Shown piece by piece: positions 53,285 through 62,129 of a stretch of DNA of 64,000 nucleotides. Both the position numbers and the translations under genes were made by a program. Under the pieces are notes generated by a model, which saw only the letters and a list, made by a program, of their open reading frames with translations, did not search any database and had not been told where the DNA came from. Each line of letters begins with the position of its first letter. The first letter of the stretch is position 1. The DNA is from JAVKDP01 sp040222185 (GTDB lineage: Bacteria > Bacteroidota > Rhodothermia > Balneolales > Balneolaceae), in contig JAVKDP010000107.1 in assembly GCA_040222185.1 (NCBI GenBank), forward strand, positions 16,559-80,558, read 5' to 3'.

Positions 53285-55591
53285 TTACTTGGTCAGTTCA
53301 AACTCAACAGATAATACATCATTTGAGTTAGTACCAACCATAAAGCTAAAAGCTCCAGGTTCTGCTTTAAATGTTTCGTCAGCAGCATAATAAGCAAGTG
53401 TTTCCCAGTCCACCGTAAAAGTAACAGTAGTAGTCTCGCCGGCTTTAATCATTACTTTCTCAAAGCCTTTAAGTTCTTTTACTGGACGCATCGCACTGGC
53501 AAAGTGATCTTTGATATAAAACTGAACTACTTCTTCACCATCTGTTGAGCCTGTGTTTTTTACATCAACAGTCACCACTACTGTTTCATCCATTGCCATT
53601 GTATTTGCGCTTACACTAAAGTTTGAATACTCAAAATCAGTGTAGCTTAATCCATGTCCAAATATAAACTGCGGGCTGTTTTGTTCGTCATTAAACTGGC
53701 TCCAGAAAACTGACCCGGCATCACCCGGCCCCGGAGAAGGACGGCCCGGACTTTTAAAATTATAGTAAATAGGAATTTGACCAACATTACGTGGAATGGA
53801 GATCGGCAACTTACCTGACGGGTTGTAGTCTCCAAAAATAACATCCGAAATCGCGTTACCTGCTTCGGTTCCCAAATGCCATGTATTCAATAATGTGGCT
53901 GCTCCTTCATAAAGTTCCGGTTCAACAATAGGCCTACCTGCCATAAGTACAGTAACTACATTATCATTCACTTCACTGATTTTCTTAAACAATTCCAGTT
54001 GGCGTCCTTTTAAGCTGATATCAACCTGGCTACGGCCTTCTCCTGATTGCAGCCCTTCTTCACCTACTGCCATAATCACTACATCAGCATCTTTTGCATT
54101 GGCAATCGCCTGCTCAAATCCTGATCCATCATCTTCAGGAAAATTCAAAGCCTGTGAAAATGATCCATTTCCTTCTGCCAGTGTATAGCCCTCTGCATAG
54201 GTAACCTTTACATCAGACCCAACTGCATTTCTAATCCCTTCAAGCAGAGATACTGCAGATTCTGTTTCACCTCTTCCTCTCCAGTTACCAAGCGGAGTAT
54301 CTTTGTCAGCTGCAAGGTGACCAATTACCGCAATAGTTGGAGTGGTTTTTGATACAGGAAGTAATTCATTATCGTTTTTGAGCAATACGATAGATCTTTT
54401 TGCGACATCACGGGCAATAGCACGGTGCTCGTCAGTATAAATGAATTCAGCTTCTCTTTCTTGGTCTGAATATTGGTAAGGGTCATCAAATAAACCTAAT
54501 AAAAATTTCATTCTTAATACTCTGCGAACCGCTTCATCTACTATAGAAATATCCACATCACCTGATTCTACCAACTCAACAAGGTGCTTTTGATACGCTT
54601 CCGATTCCATATCCATATCATTACCACTTGTTATAGAATGGTAAGCTGATTGCTTCAAATCTTTTGAATATCCGTGATTTATCATTTGACGGATAGAACC
54701 CCAATCTGAAATAATGAATCCCTCAAAACCCCATCCTTCTTTGAGAACTGTTCTTTGAAGAAAATAATCGCCATTGGCGGGTATTCCATTCAAGTCATTG
54801 AAAGAGTTCATAAAGGTACCAACTCCGGCCTTAGCGAGAGCTTCAAACGGAGGCAGAATCACATTTTGTAAAGTATTTATACCAACATCCACAGTATTAT
54901 AATCTCGTCCGGATTCTGAAAAAGCATATCCTGCAAAATGCTTTGCCGTAGCCATAATTGAATTGTACTGAGACAGATCATCCGTTTGGAAACCCTGAAC
55001 TCTTGCTAGAGCCATTTCGCTTCCCAGGTACGGGTCTTCTCCGGAACCTTCCATTACTCTTCCCCATCGCGCATCTCTTCCCACATCAACCATTGGTGCG
55101 AACGTCCAGTTTATTCCAGCGGCAGAAGCTTCGATAGCTGCAATTCTTGCTGATTGCTCAACTGCGTTTATATCCCAGCTTGCAGCTTCTCCGAGTGGTA
55201 TTGGGAAAATAGTTTTAAAACCATGGATAACATCAAAGCCAAAGATTAATGGGATACCCAACCTGCTGTTTTCAACAGCCAGCTTTTGAGCTCCATAAGT
55301 AGCTTCCGCACCAACCACATTGAGTAATGAACCTACTCCACCGTTTTTTAACAGGTTGGCTCGTGCTTCTGCATATTCGTTCCCTTCTGGAACAGGCCCT
55401 GTAAAATCCCAACTTCCGTTGTGCTGATTTAGCTGTCCTACTTTTTCTTCAAGTGTCATAAGTGCAAGCACACTGTCCACTTTATGCTCTACCTCAGGTT
55501 TTATAAGAGGAGATTGAGCATAAGAATTAAGTACAAAAATAAATGAGAATACCAGGGCGAACGTACCAGCCCTAAAGAATGAGTGAGTCAT
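53285..55591 (-). CDS. bglX: Glycoside hydrolase family 3 beta-glucosidase (BglX-like)
   Basis: A 768-residue exported enzyme with signal peptide (FVLNSYAQ). The N-terminal TIM barrel carries MTLEEKVGQLNQ, PLIFGFDVIHGFKTIFPIPL, the KHFAGY block and the nucleophile Asp (about 297) in GFIISDWGSI. The alpha/beta sandwich follows with IVLLKNDNELLPV and GEEGLQSGEGRSQVD, then the fibronectin-III-like C-terminal domain (PQFIFGHGLSYTDFEYSNF, VKELKGFEKV). It would release glucose from beta-linked oligosaccharides in the periplasm. It stands alone and converges on the VWA gene. Confidence 0.94.
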   Translation of the reverse strand: MTHSFFRAGTFALVFSFIFVLNSYAQSPLIKPEVEHKVDSVLALMTLEEKVGQLNQHNGSWDFTGPVPEGNEYAEARANLLKNGGVGSLLNVVGAEATYGAQKLAVENSRLGIPLIFGFDVIHGFKTIFPIPLGEAASWDINAVEQSARIAAIEASAAGINWTFAPMVDVGRDARWGRVMEGSGEDPYLGSEMALARVQGFQTDDLSQYNSIMATAKHFAGYAFSESGRDYNTVDVGINTLQNVILPPFEALAKAGVGTFMNSFNDLNGIPANGDYFLQRTVLKEGWGFEGFIISDWGSIRQMINHGYSKDLKQSAYHSITSGNDMDMESEAYQKHLVELVESGDVDISIVDEAVRRVLRMKFLLGLFDDPYQYSDQEREAEFIYTDEHRAIARDVAKRSIVLLKNDNELLPVSKTTPTIAVIGHLAADKDTPLGNWRGRGETESAVSLLEGIRNAVGSDVKVTYAEGYTLAEGNGSFSQALNFPEDDGSGFEQAIANAKDADVVIMAVGEEGLQSGEGRSQVDISLKGRQLELFKKISEVNDNVVTVLMAGRPIVEPELYEGAATLLNTWHLGTEAGNAISDVIFGDYNPSGKLPISIPRNVGQIPIYYNFKSPGRPSPGPGDAGSVFWSQFNDEQNSPQFIFGHGLSYTDFEYSNFSVSANTMAMDETVVVTVDVKNTGSTDGEEVVQFYIKDHFASAMRPVKELKGFEKVMIKAGETTTVTFTVDWETLAYYAADETFKAEPGAFSFMVGTNSNDVLSVEFELTK

Positions 55592-55788
55592 TTTGATTTC
55601 TTCTGTTTGTGAGTGTTAGAAATTTCAAAGTCGACGGCAATTTAATGAATCTGAGCAAAGTGTTTTGAATAAAATAAAAAGCACCATATCACCTAGTTTA
55701 TTACTTTATTTATCTGTTTTCAGATACTCAGTACTATCATTGAAACAAAACTGCTCTTTCATTCGTCTCTTTTTAAAATTTTACTACT

Positions 55789-56763
55789 ATGGCACAGCGC
55801 GAAAATTCCAAAAACAAAAGACTTAATAACGACCTTGATCCGGACTTTGATTTAGATCAGTATATGGAAGACGAAGCTAAAGGTCTTGGATCTTCTGCTA
55901 AGGAAGAGCAAGACTTTCTAGGAGACGATTCTTCAAAAGTTAAAAATTCTTTCCTCTTGCTCGGAATCTTCACACTTGCATTCCTCTGGTATTTTAACTG
56001 GAGCCCAAGAGAGGCTTACAATTACTTCTTTCTACCTGAAGTCCAAACTGCGCAAGTAGACGGTTTTGTAGTTGACGTGCCCCCAATTAACATTCAATTC
56101 CCAGAAGGCTTTGGAGAAGGAATCAATGAAGCTGTTGAAGAAGGATTGGCTGAAGCATTAGCTGAACTTGAACGGTTACAGGTTTCTCCGAATACTGGAG
56201 CTTCTTTAGATATGAGCTTTACAGATTATATGGCTGAGATCAACGACCTGGGTTACCTGGATGATTTTGGTAGCTCTTCGTTATCAACAATGTATCAAAA
56301 TAATGTACCTGTAGATTACATAGCACAATTTGGACAAAACGGACTTCTAAATGATTTTGGTGGAAGCTCGATCACAAGGTTTTATACTAATAATGTTCCC
56401 TTTACCTACATCCAGAGTTTCAACGAAGCAGGGCTATTAAATGATTTGGGAAGTTCATCCATAACTCAGTTATACCAAAACCAGGTACCCTTCGATTATA
56501 TACTTGGTTTCAGAACAGGTGGTATGTTGAATGACTTTGGAGGAAGCTCTATTACACGACTTTATCAAAATGAAGTACCTTTGAGCTATGTGAAAGGTAT
56601 AAGTGATGCAGGATATTTAGATAATTTTGGAAGTACTTCAATCTCAAACTTATACAGTAACAACGTTCCGGTTAGCTTTTTAGACAAATTAAATGAAAGA
56701 GGACTTCTTGATAATATGTCTTCCAGATCAATAATTGATGCATACCGAATCGACGGTGAATAA
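55789..56763 (+). CDS. Membrane-anchored 30-residue-repeat protein A (FDLDxY family, 6 units)
   Basis: A 324-residue protein of no family I can name. The N-terminal 51 residues are charged and cytoplasmic, with FDLDQYMEDEA at 20-30. One TM helix (about 52-70) is flanked by Lys residues, so the N-in orientation is likely. After a linker with an acidic/Ala helix (about 111-130) come six 30-residue units from residue 146 to the end. The consensus is DY(I/M)xxFxxxGLLNDFGGSSITRxYxNNVPx. The last unit (SFLDKLNERGLLDNMSS) is degenerate. Twelve bp separate it from gene B. Binding or sensing in the periplasm is a guess. Confidence 0.85.
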   Translation: MAQRENSKNKRLNNDLDPDFDLDQYMEDEAKGLGSSAKEEQDFLGDDSSKVKNSFLLLGIFTLAFLWYFNWSPREAYNYFFLPEVQTAQVDGFVVDVPPINIQFPEGFGEGINEAVEEGLAEALAELERLQVSPNTGASLDMSFTDYMAEINDLGYLDDFGSSSLSTMYQNNVPVDYIAQFGQNGLLNDFGGSSITRFYTNNVPFTYIQSFNEAGLLNDLGSSSITQLYQNQVPFDYILGFRTGGMLNDFGGSSITRLYQNEVPLSYVKGISDAGYLDNFGSTSISNLYSNNVPVSFLDKLNERGLLDNMSSRSIIDAYRIDGE

Positions 56764-56775
56764 ATACAGTACCTC

Positions 56776-57648
56776 ATGAATAATCAGAAATTCAACAACC
56801 GCAATACAAACGATTTCGATTTAGATGCATATCTGGATGAGAAGTCGAATCATACCGAAACAGATCAGAATCCTCCGGCAAAAGAAAATGAAGGTAGCAG
56901 CTGGTTCAAAAACGTATTGATGATCACCGGGTTATCGATTGTAGCACTCCTTTACTTCAATGACTGGAACCCATATCTGGTGTATGGAAATATCTTTGGA
57001 GTAGAAAAATACCAGAATGTTGTAGTGGTAGACCCAAATCCAGCCGACTCAAAAATAATTGTTATTGATGGGAAACCTGTTGAAAGTACTGTTGTTGTTA
57101 CTGGTGTGGATCCTTCAGAGCTGGAGGATATGGCAATCGAATTACAATCTTTAGAAGAACTCGAAGGGTTAGGAGTAATAACTGGAGAAGCACTAGCTTC
57201 AGCTTTTGAGGCTTTGGAAAGTCTAGAAGGCTTAGAATCGCTTGAGAATCTTGAAGGGTTAGAATCATTGGAAAATCTTGAAGGGCTAGAATCTCTTGAA
57301 GCGCTGGAAGCTCTAGATAATCTTGAAATAGCAATTGACCCCATTGAAATGCAAGAGATACAAGCTGTAACAGAGCAAGCTGTAATGGAAGCTTTTAGGG
57401 CCCTTGAACTATTAGGTTCTAATCTTGCCGAGCAATCATCAAGTAACTTTAACTCTGATATGAGTAGCTACTCCGATGAGCTTGTTGAGTTTGGCTTAGG
57501 TGATAAGTTCTCTGAATCATCAATTAGAAAGCTTCATCAGTCTGAGATACCAACGAGCTTCTTAAAAAAACTAGACGACCTCGGGCTTCTTGATAATCTT
57601 AGCACCGATTCAATTATAAACGCATTCGAAATAGAGAACGAGGAATAA
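56776..57648 (+). CDS. Membrane-anchored 30-residue-repeat protein B (FDLDxY family, 2 units, Leu/Glu-rich spacer)
   Basis: A 290-residue relative of the flanking proteins. FDLDAYLDEKS lies at 14-24 in the cytoplasmic tail, with a TM helix at about 46-62. The periplasmic linker is VVVVDPNPADSK. Residues about 126-185 are a Leu/Glu-rich repeat with near-exact 9-residue units (LESLENLEG, twice), probably one long charged helix or coiled coil. Two 30-residue units end the protein (231-290); the last, SFLKKLDDLGLLDNLSTDSI, matches the last unit of protein A. It is 4 bp from gene C, with GAGG just ahead of that start. Confidence 0.82.
   Translation: MNNQKFNNRNTNDFDLDAYLDEKSNHTETDQNPPAKENEGSSWFKNVLMITGLSIVALLYFNDWNPYLVYGNIFGVEKYQNVVVVDPNPADSKIIVIDGKPVESTVVVTGVDPSELEDMAIELQSLEELEGLGVITGEALASAFEALESLEGLESLENLEGLESLENLEGLESLEALEALDNLEIAIDPIEMQEIQAVTEQAVMEAFRALELLGSNLAEQSSSNFNSDMSSYSDELVEFGLGDKFSESSIRKLHQSEIPTSFLKKLDDLGLLDNLSTDSIINAFEIENEE
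57223..57327 (+). repeat. In-frame Leu/Glu 9-codon tandem repeats in protein B
   Basis: Repeats of the phrase GAATCxYTTGAxAATCTTGAAGGG encode LESLENLEG-type units. Copies differ mostly at third codon positions, which indicates selection on the protein. Confidence 0.7.
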
Positions 57649-57652
57649 CATT

Positions 57653-58798
57653 ATGTCATCTCAACGATATAGGAACACCCCTAAGGATCCTAATTTTGAT
57701 TTGGACGCTTATATTCATGAAAAAGCGAATCCAGGAAGAGAGCCCATTGAAGAAGCTGAAGAGTACGATCCACCTACAGCAAAGCGAAACTTTATAGCAA
57801 TTGGAGCTTTTTTAGTTATTTCTGCTATCTGGATGCTTACCGCTGGTCCGGTTTCTATATTCTCCGATAGCAGTGTTGATGATGGTTTAAATATTGAAGT
57901 AAATATACCAGATATCAACATTCCTGATATTGAAGTTCCGGCAGCTCCTTTGCCTCCACGCATTTCATTCGGTCAAAATACAAGTGGGTATGTTGATTAT
58001 TTAGCTGCTATAAATGACGCTTTCCCAAATCAGTTTTCGAGTAGCGCTGTACAGGGAATGTATAATACTGGTGTTCCAATTGAATATTTGAGTGAATTGA
58101 ACTCAGCAGGATTCCTGAATGAGTATTCTTACTCTGGTATTATTGGTTTATATACCAGTGGTGTACCTGTCACCTATTTAACACAAATGAGTGAAGCAGG
58201 TGTACTTGATGAATTTTCTTACTCCGGTGTTATCGGGCTTTACACTAGTGGTGTTCGGGTTGGATATCTTACTCAAATGCAACAAGCAGGGTTTCTCGAT
58301 GAATTTTCGTATTCAGGCGTTATCGGACTATACACAAGCGGCGTATCCATCGATTACCTGAATCGAATGAACCAGGCGGGATACCTCGATGAGTTTTCAT
58401 ATTCTGGTATTATCGGACTATACAGTAGTGGAGTAACTCTCGATTATCTTGATAGAATGAATCAGGCTGGTTATCTCGACGAGTTTTCATACTCAGGAAT
58501 CATTGGGCTTTATAATGGCGGTGTTGACCTGAATTATTTAGACCAAATGAACCAGGGTGGATACCTGGATGAGTTTTCCTATTCAGGCATTATTGGCTTA
58601 TACAATAGTGGAGTAACTACAGAGTATCTTAACAGTTTACAAACAAATGGATTCCTTGATACTTATTCTTATTCCGGAATTAGCGGACTGTATAATGCGG
58701 GTGTTCCAGTCGAATTCCTGGAAATACTTCAAAGCAGAAATCTGCTTGATGACATGAGTTATTCTGATGTGATAGCAGCCTACCAGGCTGATAACTAA
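57653..58798 (+). CDS. Membrane-anchored 30-residue-repeat protein C (FDLDxY family, 9 units)
   Basis: A 381-residue protein. FDLDAYIHEKA lies at 15-25, the TM helix at about 46-64, then a spacer with the phrase IEVNIPDINIPDIEVP. From residue 115 to the end run nine units of 30 residues (29 in the first, 28 in the last): consensus YLxxMNQAGYLDEFSYSGIIGLYxSGVxx. Units 3-7 are the most alike, which suggests recent duplication. The pattern recalls the short helical repeats (GY..LS.d.LI.L...GV.pEyI) found after M56/BlaR1-type membrane domains in Bacteroidetes, but no peptidase is present here. A hairpin overlaps its stop codon. Confidence 0.85.
   Translation: MSSQRYRNTPKDPNFDLDAYIHEKANPGREPIEEAEEYDPPTAKRNFIAIGAFLVISAIWMLTAGPVSIFSDSSVDDGLNIEVNIPDINIPDIEVPAAPLPPRISFGQNTSGYVDYLAAINDAFPNQFSSSAVQGMYNTGVPIEYLSELNSAGFLNEYSYSGIIGLYTSGVPVTYLTQMSEAGVLDEFSYSGVIGLYTSGVRVGYLTQMQQAGFLDEFSYSGVIGLYTSGVSIDYLNRMNQAGYLDEFSYSGIIGLYSSGVTLDYLDRMNQAGYLDEFSYSGIIGLYNGGVDLNYLDQMNQGGYLDEFSYSGIIGLYNSGVTTEYLNSLQTNGFLDTYSYSGISGLYNAGVPVEFLEILQSRNLLDDMSYSDVIAAYQADN
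57995..58796 (+). repeat. Array of 90-bp in-frame repeats (nine 30-codon units)
   Basis: Nine consecutive units of about 90 bp encode the C-terminal array of protein C. Phrases such as GATGAGTTTTCATAYTCWGG and ATTATTGGTTTATA recur with third-position changes, so the array is ancient enough to diverge at silent sites while the protein is held. Confidence 0.85.
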
Positions 58799-58808
58799 TT
58801 ATCAGCCT
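58785..58808. terminator. Hairpin between convergent repeat protein C and ABC exporter
   Basis: AGGCTGATAA (58785-58794) and TTATCAGCCT (58799-58808) form a perfect 10-bp stem with a 4-base loop, covering the stop codon of gene C and the stop of the exporter gene. No T tract follows on either strand, so it may end transcription weakly or block 3' decay. Confidence 0.5.
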
Positions 58809-60604
58809 TAATCCATTGCTATAAGATCATCAGTATCCAGGTCTCTGAACTGAAGCTCATACAAATGACTGTACAACCCACCACTTGCTAACAACTCCTG
58901 GTGGGTTCCTTCCTCTACTATTTCACCCTTATCCATTACCAGAATTCTATCCGCATGTTGTACTGTAGATAGTCTGTGCGCAATCACAAAGGTAGTTCTC
59001 CCTTTCATAAGTCGATAGAGCGCTTCCTGAACTTGTGACTCCGACTCAGAGTCCAATGAAGAAGTGGCTTCATCTAACAACAAAATTCTAGGATTCTTCA
59101 AAATAGCACGGGCTATAGCTAATCGCTGACGCTGACCACCACTAAGCTTAACCCCTTTCTCTCCAATCATAGCTTCGTATGATTCAGGGATTTCAGAAAT
59201 GAATTCATGTGCATTGGCATCTTTAGCAGCTTCAATTACTTCCTCATCACTGGCATCAAGATTCCCGTACATTATATTCTCTTTTATACTTGTCCCGAAA
59301 AGATGAACCTCTTGCGGTACAATGGATATATGTTCTCTCAGTGATTTTACTTTCACCTTGTTAATAGTATTTCCATCAACTAGGATTTGGCCTTTTTGCG
59401 GATCATAAAACCTTGGAATTAAATTTAAAAGGGTAGTTTTTCCTGCTCCGCTTGGCCCCACCAATGCTATCGTCTGTCCTGCTTCTACTTCAAAGGATAT
59501 ATCTTTTAGAATTGCCCTTTCATCTTCATAGGCAAAGGTTAGATCCTTAACAGAAATCTGTCCCTGTATATCTCCAATATCCTCAGCATTGGCTGCATCC
59601 TCAATCTCAGGAACTTCTTCCAACAATTCAAAAATTCGCTCCGAAGCACCTGCAGCAGTATTCACAGCTGTATACAATCTTGACGTTTGACTGATAGATC
59701 TGGAAATATTCAAAGCATATATGATAAAAGCTACTAAGTCACCTGCGGTAAGTCTATCTGCCAGAACCTCTTTGCCCCCATACCAGAAAATAATAACCAG
59801 TGTACTCATGAACATTATTCCTACACCCGACCAGAATAATTGTGTAAGCACAACTTTCTTTCTGACGGTGGTAAACAGCTTCTCAATTGCCGAAGAATAT
59901 CGGTTTACTTCATAGTCTTCACGCACAAAAGCCTTTACAAGGCGAACTGCACCCAGTGCATCTTCAGCTACAGCGGTTGAGTCTGCCAGTTCATCCTGGA
60001 TTCCCCTGGAGAGCTTCCGAATCTTGAGCCCAAAATAACGAGTAGCAATAGTCACAAATGGAACAGTCGCAAAGATCACAGCGCTTAATCTCCAGTTTAG
60101 AACCACCATCAGAGAAACCGAACCGATCATTGAAAATGAGATCGTAAGAAGTTGAGGAAGTGAATCGGTTAAAGCCGTTCTGATCGAACCCACATCATTG
60201 GTCAACCTGGATGTAATTTCTCCCAACCTGCGCTCAGCAAAAAAACGAAATCCCAGTTTATGAAGATGGTTATAAACCTTCTTCCTCAGGTCCGTTATAA
60301 CACGCTCTCCAACCCATTCCAGGTGGTAATTCCCAAAAAAAGTAAAGGAAGCCTGCAAGATGAAAAGCAACATCAAGCCAATCGCCAGCATATTCAATAG
60401 CGAACTATCCCCTTTTTCAAATACTGCATCAAGTAATTCTCTTAAACCTAATGGTACAGTCAACCATATCGCCGAGCCAATTAAAACAACTGCTGTTGCT
60501 AAATAAAACCGTCCCCTGTATGGCTTACTTAAAGCAAAGATCTTAACCAAAGTATCTTTAAGGGTAGCCAACCCCGCCTTGTCATTCTTTTCGTCTTCTT
60601 TCAT
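58808..60604 (-). CDS. MsbA-like ABC exporter (ATPase and permease in one chain)
   Basis: A 598-residue half-transporter. Six TM helices in the first ~330 residues include FYLATAVVLIGSAIWL and FTFFGNYHLEWVGERV. The ATPase has Walker A GPSGAGKTTLL, the Q loop, signature LSGGQRQRLAIARA, Walker B ILLLDEATSSLD and the switch His in FVIAHRLSTVQ. It resembles lipid or drug exporters of the MsbA/BmrA kind, but an exact substrate cannot be read out. It is convergent with the repeat-protein operon and divergent from the nfeD operon. Confidence 0.92.
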   Translation of the reverse strand: MKEDEKNDKAGLATLKDTLVKIFALSKPYRGRFYLATAVVLIGSAIWLTVPLGLRELLDAVFEKGDSSLLNMLAIGLMLLFILQASFTFFGNYHLEWVGERVITDLRKKVYNHLHKLGFRFFAERRLGEITSRLTNDVGSIRTALTDSLPQLLTISFSMIGSVSLMVVLNWRLSAVIFATVPFVTIATRYFGLKIRKLSRGIQDELADSTAVAEDALGAVRLVKAFVREDYEVNRYSSAIEKLFTTVRKKVVLTQLFWSGVGIMFMSTLVIIFWYGGKEVLADRLTAGDLVAFIIYALNISRSISQTSRLYTAVNTAAGASERIFELLEEVPEIEDAANAEDIGDIQGQISVKDLTFAYEDERAILKDISFEVEAGQTIALVGPSGAGKTTLLNLIPRFYDPQKGQILVDGNTINKVKVKSLREHISIVPQEVHLFGTSIKENIMYGNLDASDEEVIEAAKDANAHEFISEIPESYEAMIGEKGVKLSGGQRQRLAIARAILKNPRILLLDEATSSLDSESESQVQEALYRLMKGRTTFVIAHRLSTVQHADRILVMDKGEIVEEGTHQELLASGGLYSHLYELQFRDLDTDDLIAMD

Positions 60605-60688
60605 AGCAATAAAAGTGCAAATATAATGCCAACTAATCGAGCTTTTTTCCTTTCAATTCGCTATCTATGATATCACAAGAAAATCAAG

Positions 60689-61198
60689 TTGAATAATATG
60701 GATGGAGAAACACTTACCTGGATTTTTTTGATAGGTGGAATACTTTTGATGGCACTTGAAACAGTACTTCCTACTAGTATAGCTGTAGTTTTAGGCTTTA
60801 GTGGTTTTGTTGTTGGAGCTTTGCGATTTTTTGGATTACTGGAAGATCCCGTAACTGCTACTTTGGCATGGATTATTCTTTCTTCTATAGTTACTGTTAC
60901 TGCTTTGCCCATCATTAAGAAATATTTTGGCGGAGAAATATCGTTTAAGACAGCCAATGAAGACCTTGAAGCTATGGATCAGATCGTAGATGTGGTTGAT
61001 GATATAAATGATGCAACAAATGACGGTAGAATTCGATATCAAGGAATCTCCTGGCAAGCACGGACTATTGAGGGCAATGTTCCTGCAGGTTCACAAGTAC
61101 GAATCAAATACAGAGACAACACCACCTGGATTGTTGAACCTCTTCAAAAGCTGGAGAATCCAGGCAACGAAAGACTAAAAGAATCAAACAAGGGCTAA
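60689..61198 (+). CDS. NfeD family membrane protein
   Basis: A 169-residue short-form NfeD: three close-set hydrophobic segments (TLTWIFLIGGILLMALETV, SIAVVLGFSGFVVGALRF, TLAWIILSSIVTVTALPII), then a soluble OB-fold domain (GRIRYQGISWQARTIEGN, AGSQVRIKYRDNTTWIVEPL). NfeD proteins partner with stomatin/flotillin-like SPFH proteins, and two such genes follow directly. The start may be TTG 60689 or ATG 60698. The next gene begins 3 bp after the stop. Confidence 0.9.
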   Translation: MNNMDGETLTWIFLIGGILLMALETVLPTSIAVVLGFSGFVVGALRFFGLLEDPVTATLAWIILSSIVTVTALPIIKKYFGGEISFKTANEDLEAMDQIVDVVDDINDATNDGRIRYQGISWQARTIEGNVPAGSQVRIKYRDNTTWIVEPLQKLENPGNERLKESNKG

Positions 61199-61201
61199 AT
61201 T

Positions 61202-62128
61202 ATGTTTTGGACACCTATTCTGATCGCAATGGCGGTCATGTACTTTATTCTTACAAGATTGTTCATCATTGTTGAAATGCGTGAAGAAGTAATTCAGGAA
61301 CGATTGGGGAAATTCAAAAAAAACTTAAAACCTGGATTTCACTTCCTGGTTCCTTTTATTGACCGGCCCGCATATAGCCGTGAAATGCGAGAACAAGTGC
61401 TGGAAGTACCCAGCCAGACCTGTATTACTAATGATAATATTGAAGTAGCAGTTGATGGGCTGGTATACATCAAAGTGATGGATGCCTATAAAGCAAGTTA
61501 TGGTATATCTAACTATCAAAATGCCGCTGTTAACCTTGCTCAAACTACGATGAGAAGTGAGGTTGGTAAAATTACACTTGACGATACGTTCTCTGAACGT
61601 GAAAAAATGAACGAGAATATTGTTCGTGAAATTGATAAGGCCGCTGATCCATGGGGTATCAAAGTACTTCGATATGAGATTAAGAATATCCGCCCATCTA
61701 ACGAGATTGTGGATACGATGGAGAAGCAGATGGAAGCAGAGCGTGAAAAACGTGCTGAAATCACCCACTCTGAGGGTTATCGCCAGGCTAGGATTAATGA
61801 ATCAGAAGGTGAGCAACGAAGCCAGGTTCTTATATCAGAATCAACCCGCCGAAAAAGAATTAATGAGGCTTTAGGAAAAGCTAAAGAAATAGAATTGGTG
61901 GCTACTGCAACGGCAAATGGGATTCAAAGAATTGCTGAAGCTATGCAAAAACCGGGTGGGCAATTGGCTGTTAAAACCAAGCTAGTAGAACAATACATTA
62001 AAGAATTCGGGAATATCCTGGAACATTCAAATGTATCGGTGTTACCTACTGAAACTGCAAATTTAAAGACATTTTTTGAAGGTGTGAGTACCATCAGTGA
62101 TCATACCAAAGACAACGGAGGGAAATAA
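61202..62128 (+). CDS. SPFH/stomatin-like (slipin) protein 1
   Basis: A 308-residue membrane-associated protein. The N-terminal TM helix (MAVMYFILTRLFIIVEMREE) is followed by the SPFH domain: EERLGKFKKN-like QERLGKFKK, PGFHFLVPFIDRPAYSREMREQ and ITNDNIEVAVDGLVYIKVMDAYKASYG. A long coiled-coil follows (MEAEREKRAEITHSEGYRQARI) to the C-terminus. Such proteins assemble into cage-like oligomers in the membrane and often work with NfeD. The gene lies 3 bp after nfeD and 1 bp before its paralogue. Confidence 0.92.
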   Translation: MFWTPILIAMAVMYFILTRLFIIVEMREEVIQERLGKFKKNLKPGFHFLVPFIDRPAYSREMREQVLEVPSQTCITNDNIEVAVDGLVYIKVMDAYKASYGISNYQNAAVNLAQTTMRSEVGKITLDDTFSEREKMNENIVREIDKAADPWGIKVLRYEIKNIRPSNEIVDTMEKQMEAEREKRAEITHSEGYRQARINESEGEQRSQVLISESTRRKRINEALGKAKEIELVATATANGIQRIAEAMQKPGGQLAVKTKLVEQYIKEFGNILEHSNVSVLPTETANLKTFFEGVSTISDHTKDNGGK

Positions 62129-62129
62129 T

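Noticed and set aside
57995..58796. Regularly spaced repeats as a CRISPR array or minisatellite
   Set aside because: The period is 90 bp, with no unique spacers; variation falls at third codon positions and the frame stays open, so it is a protein repeat.
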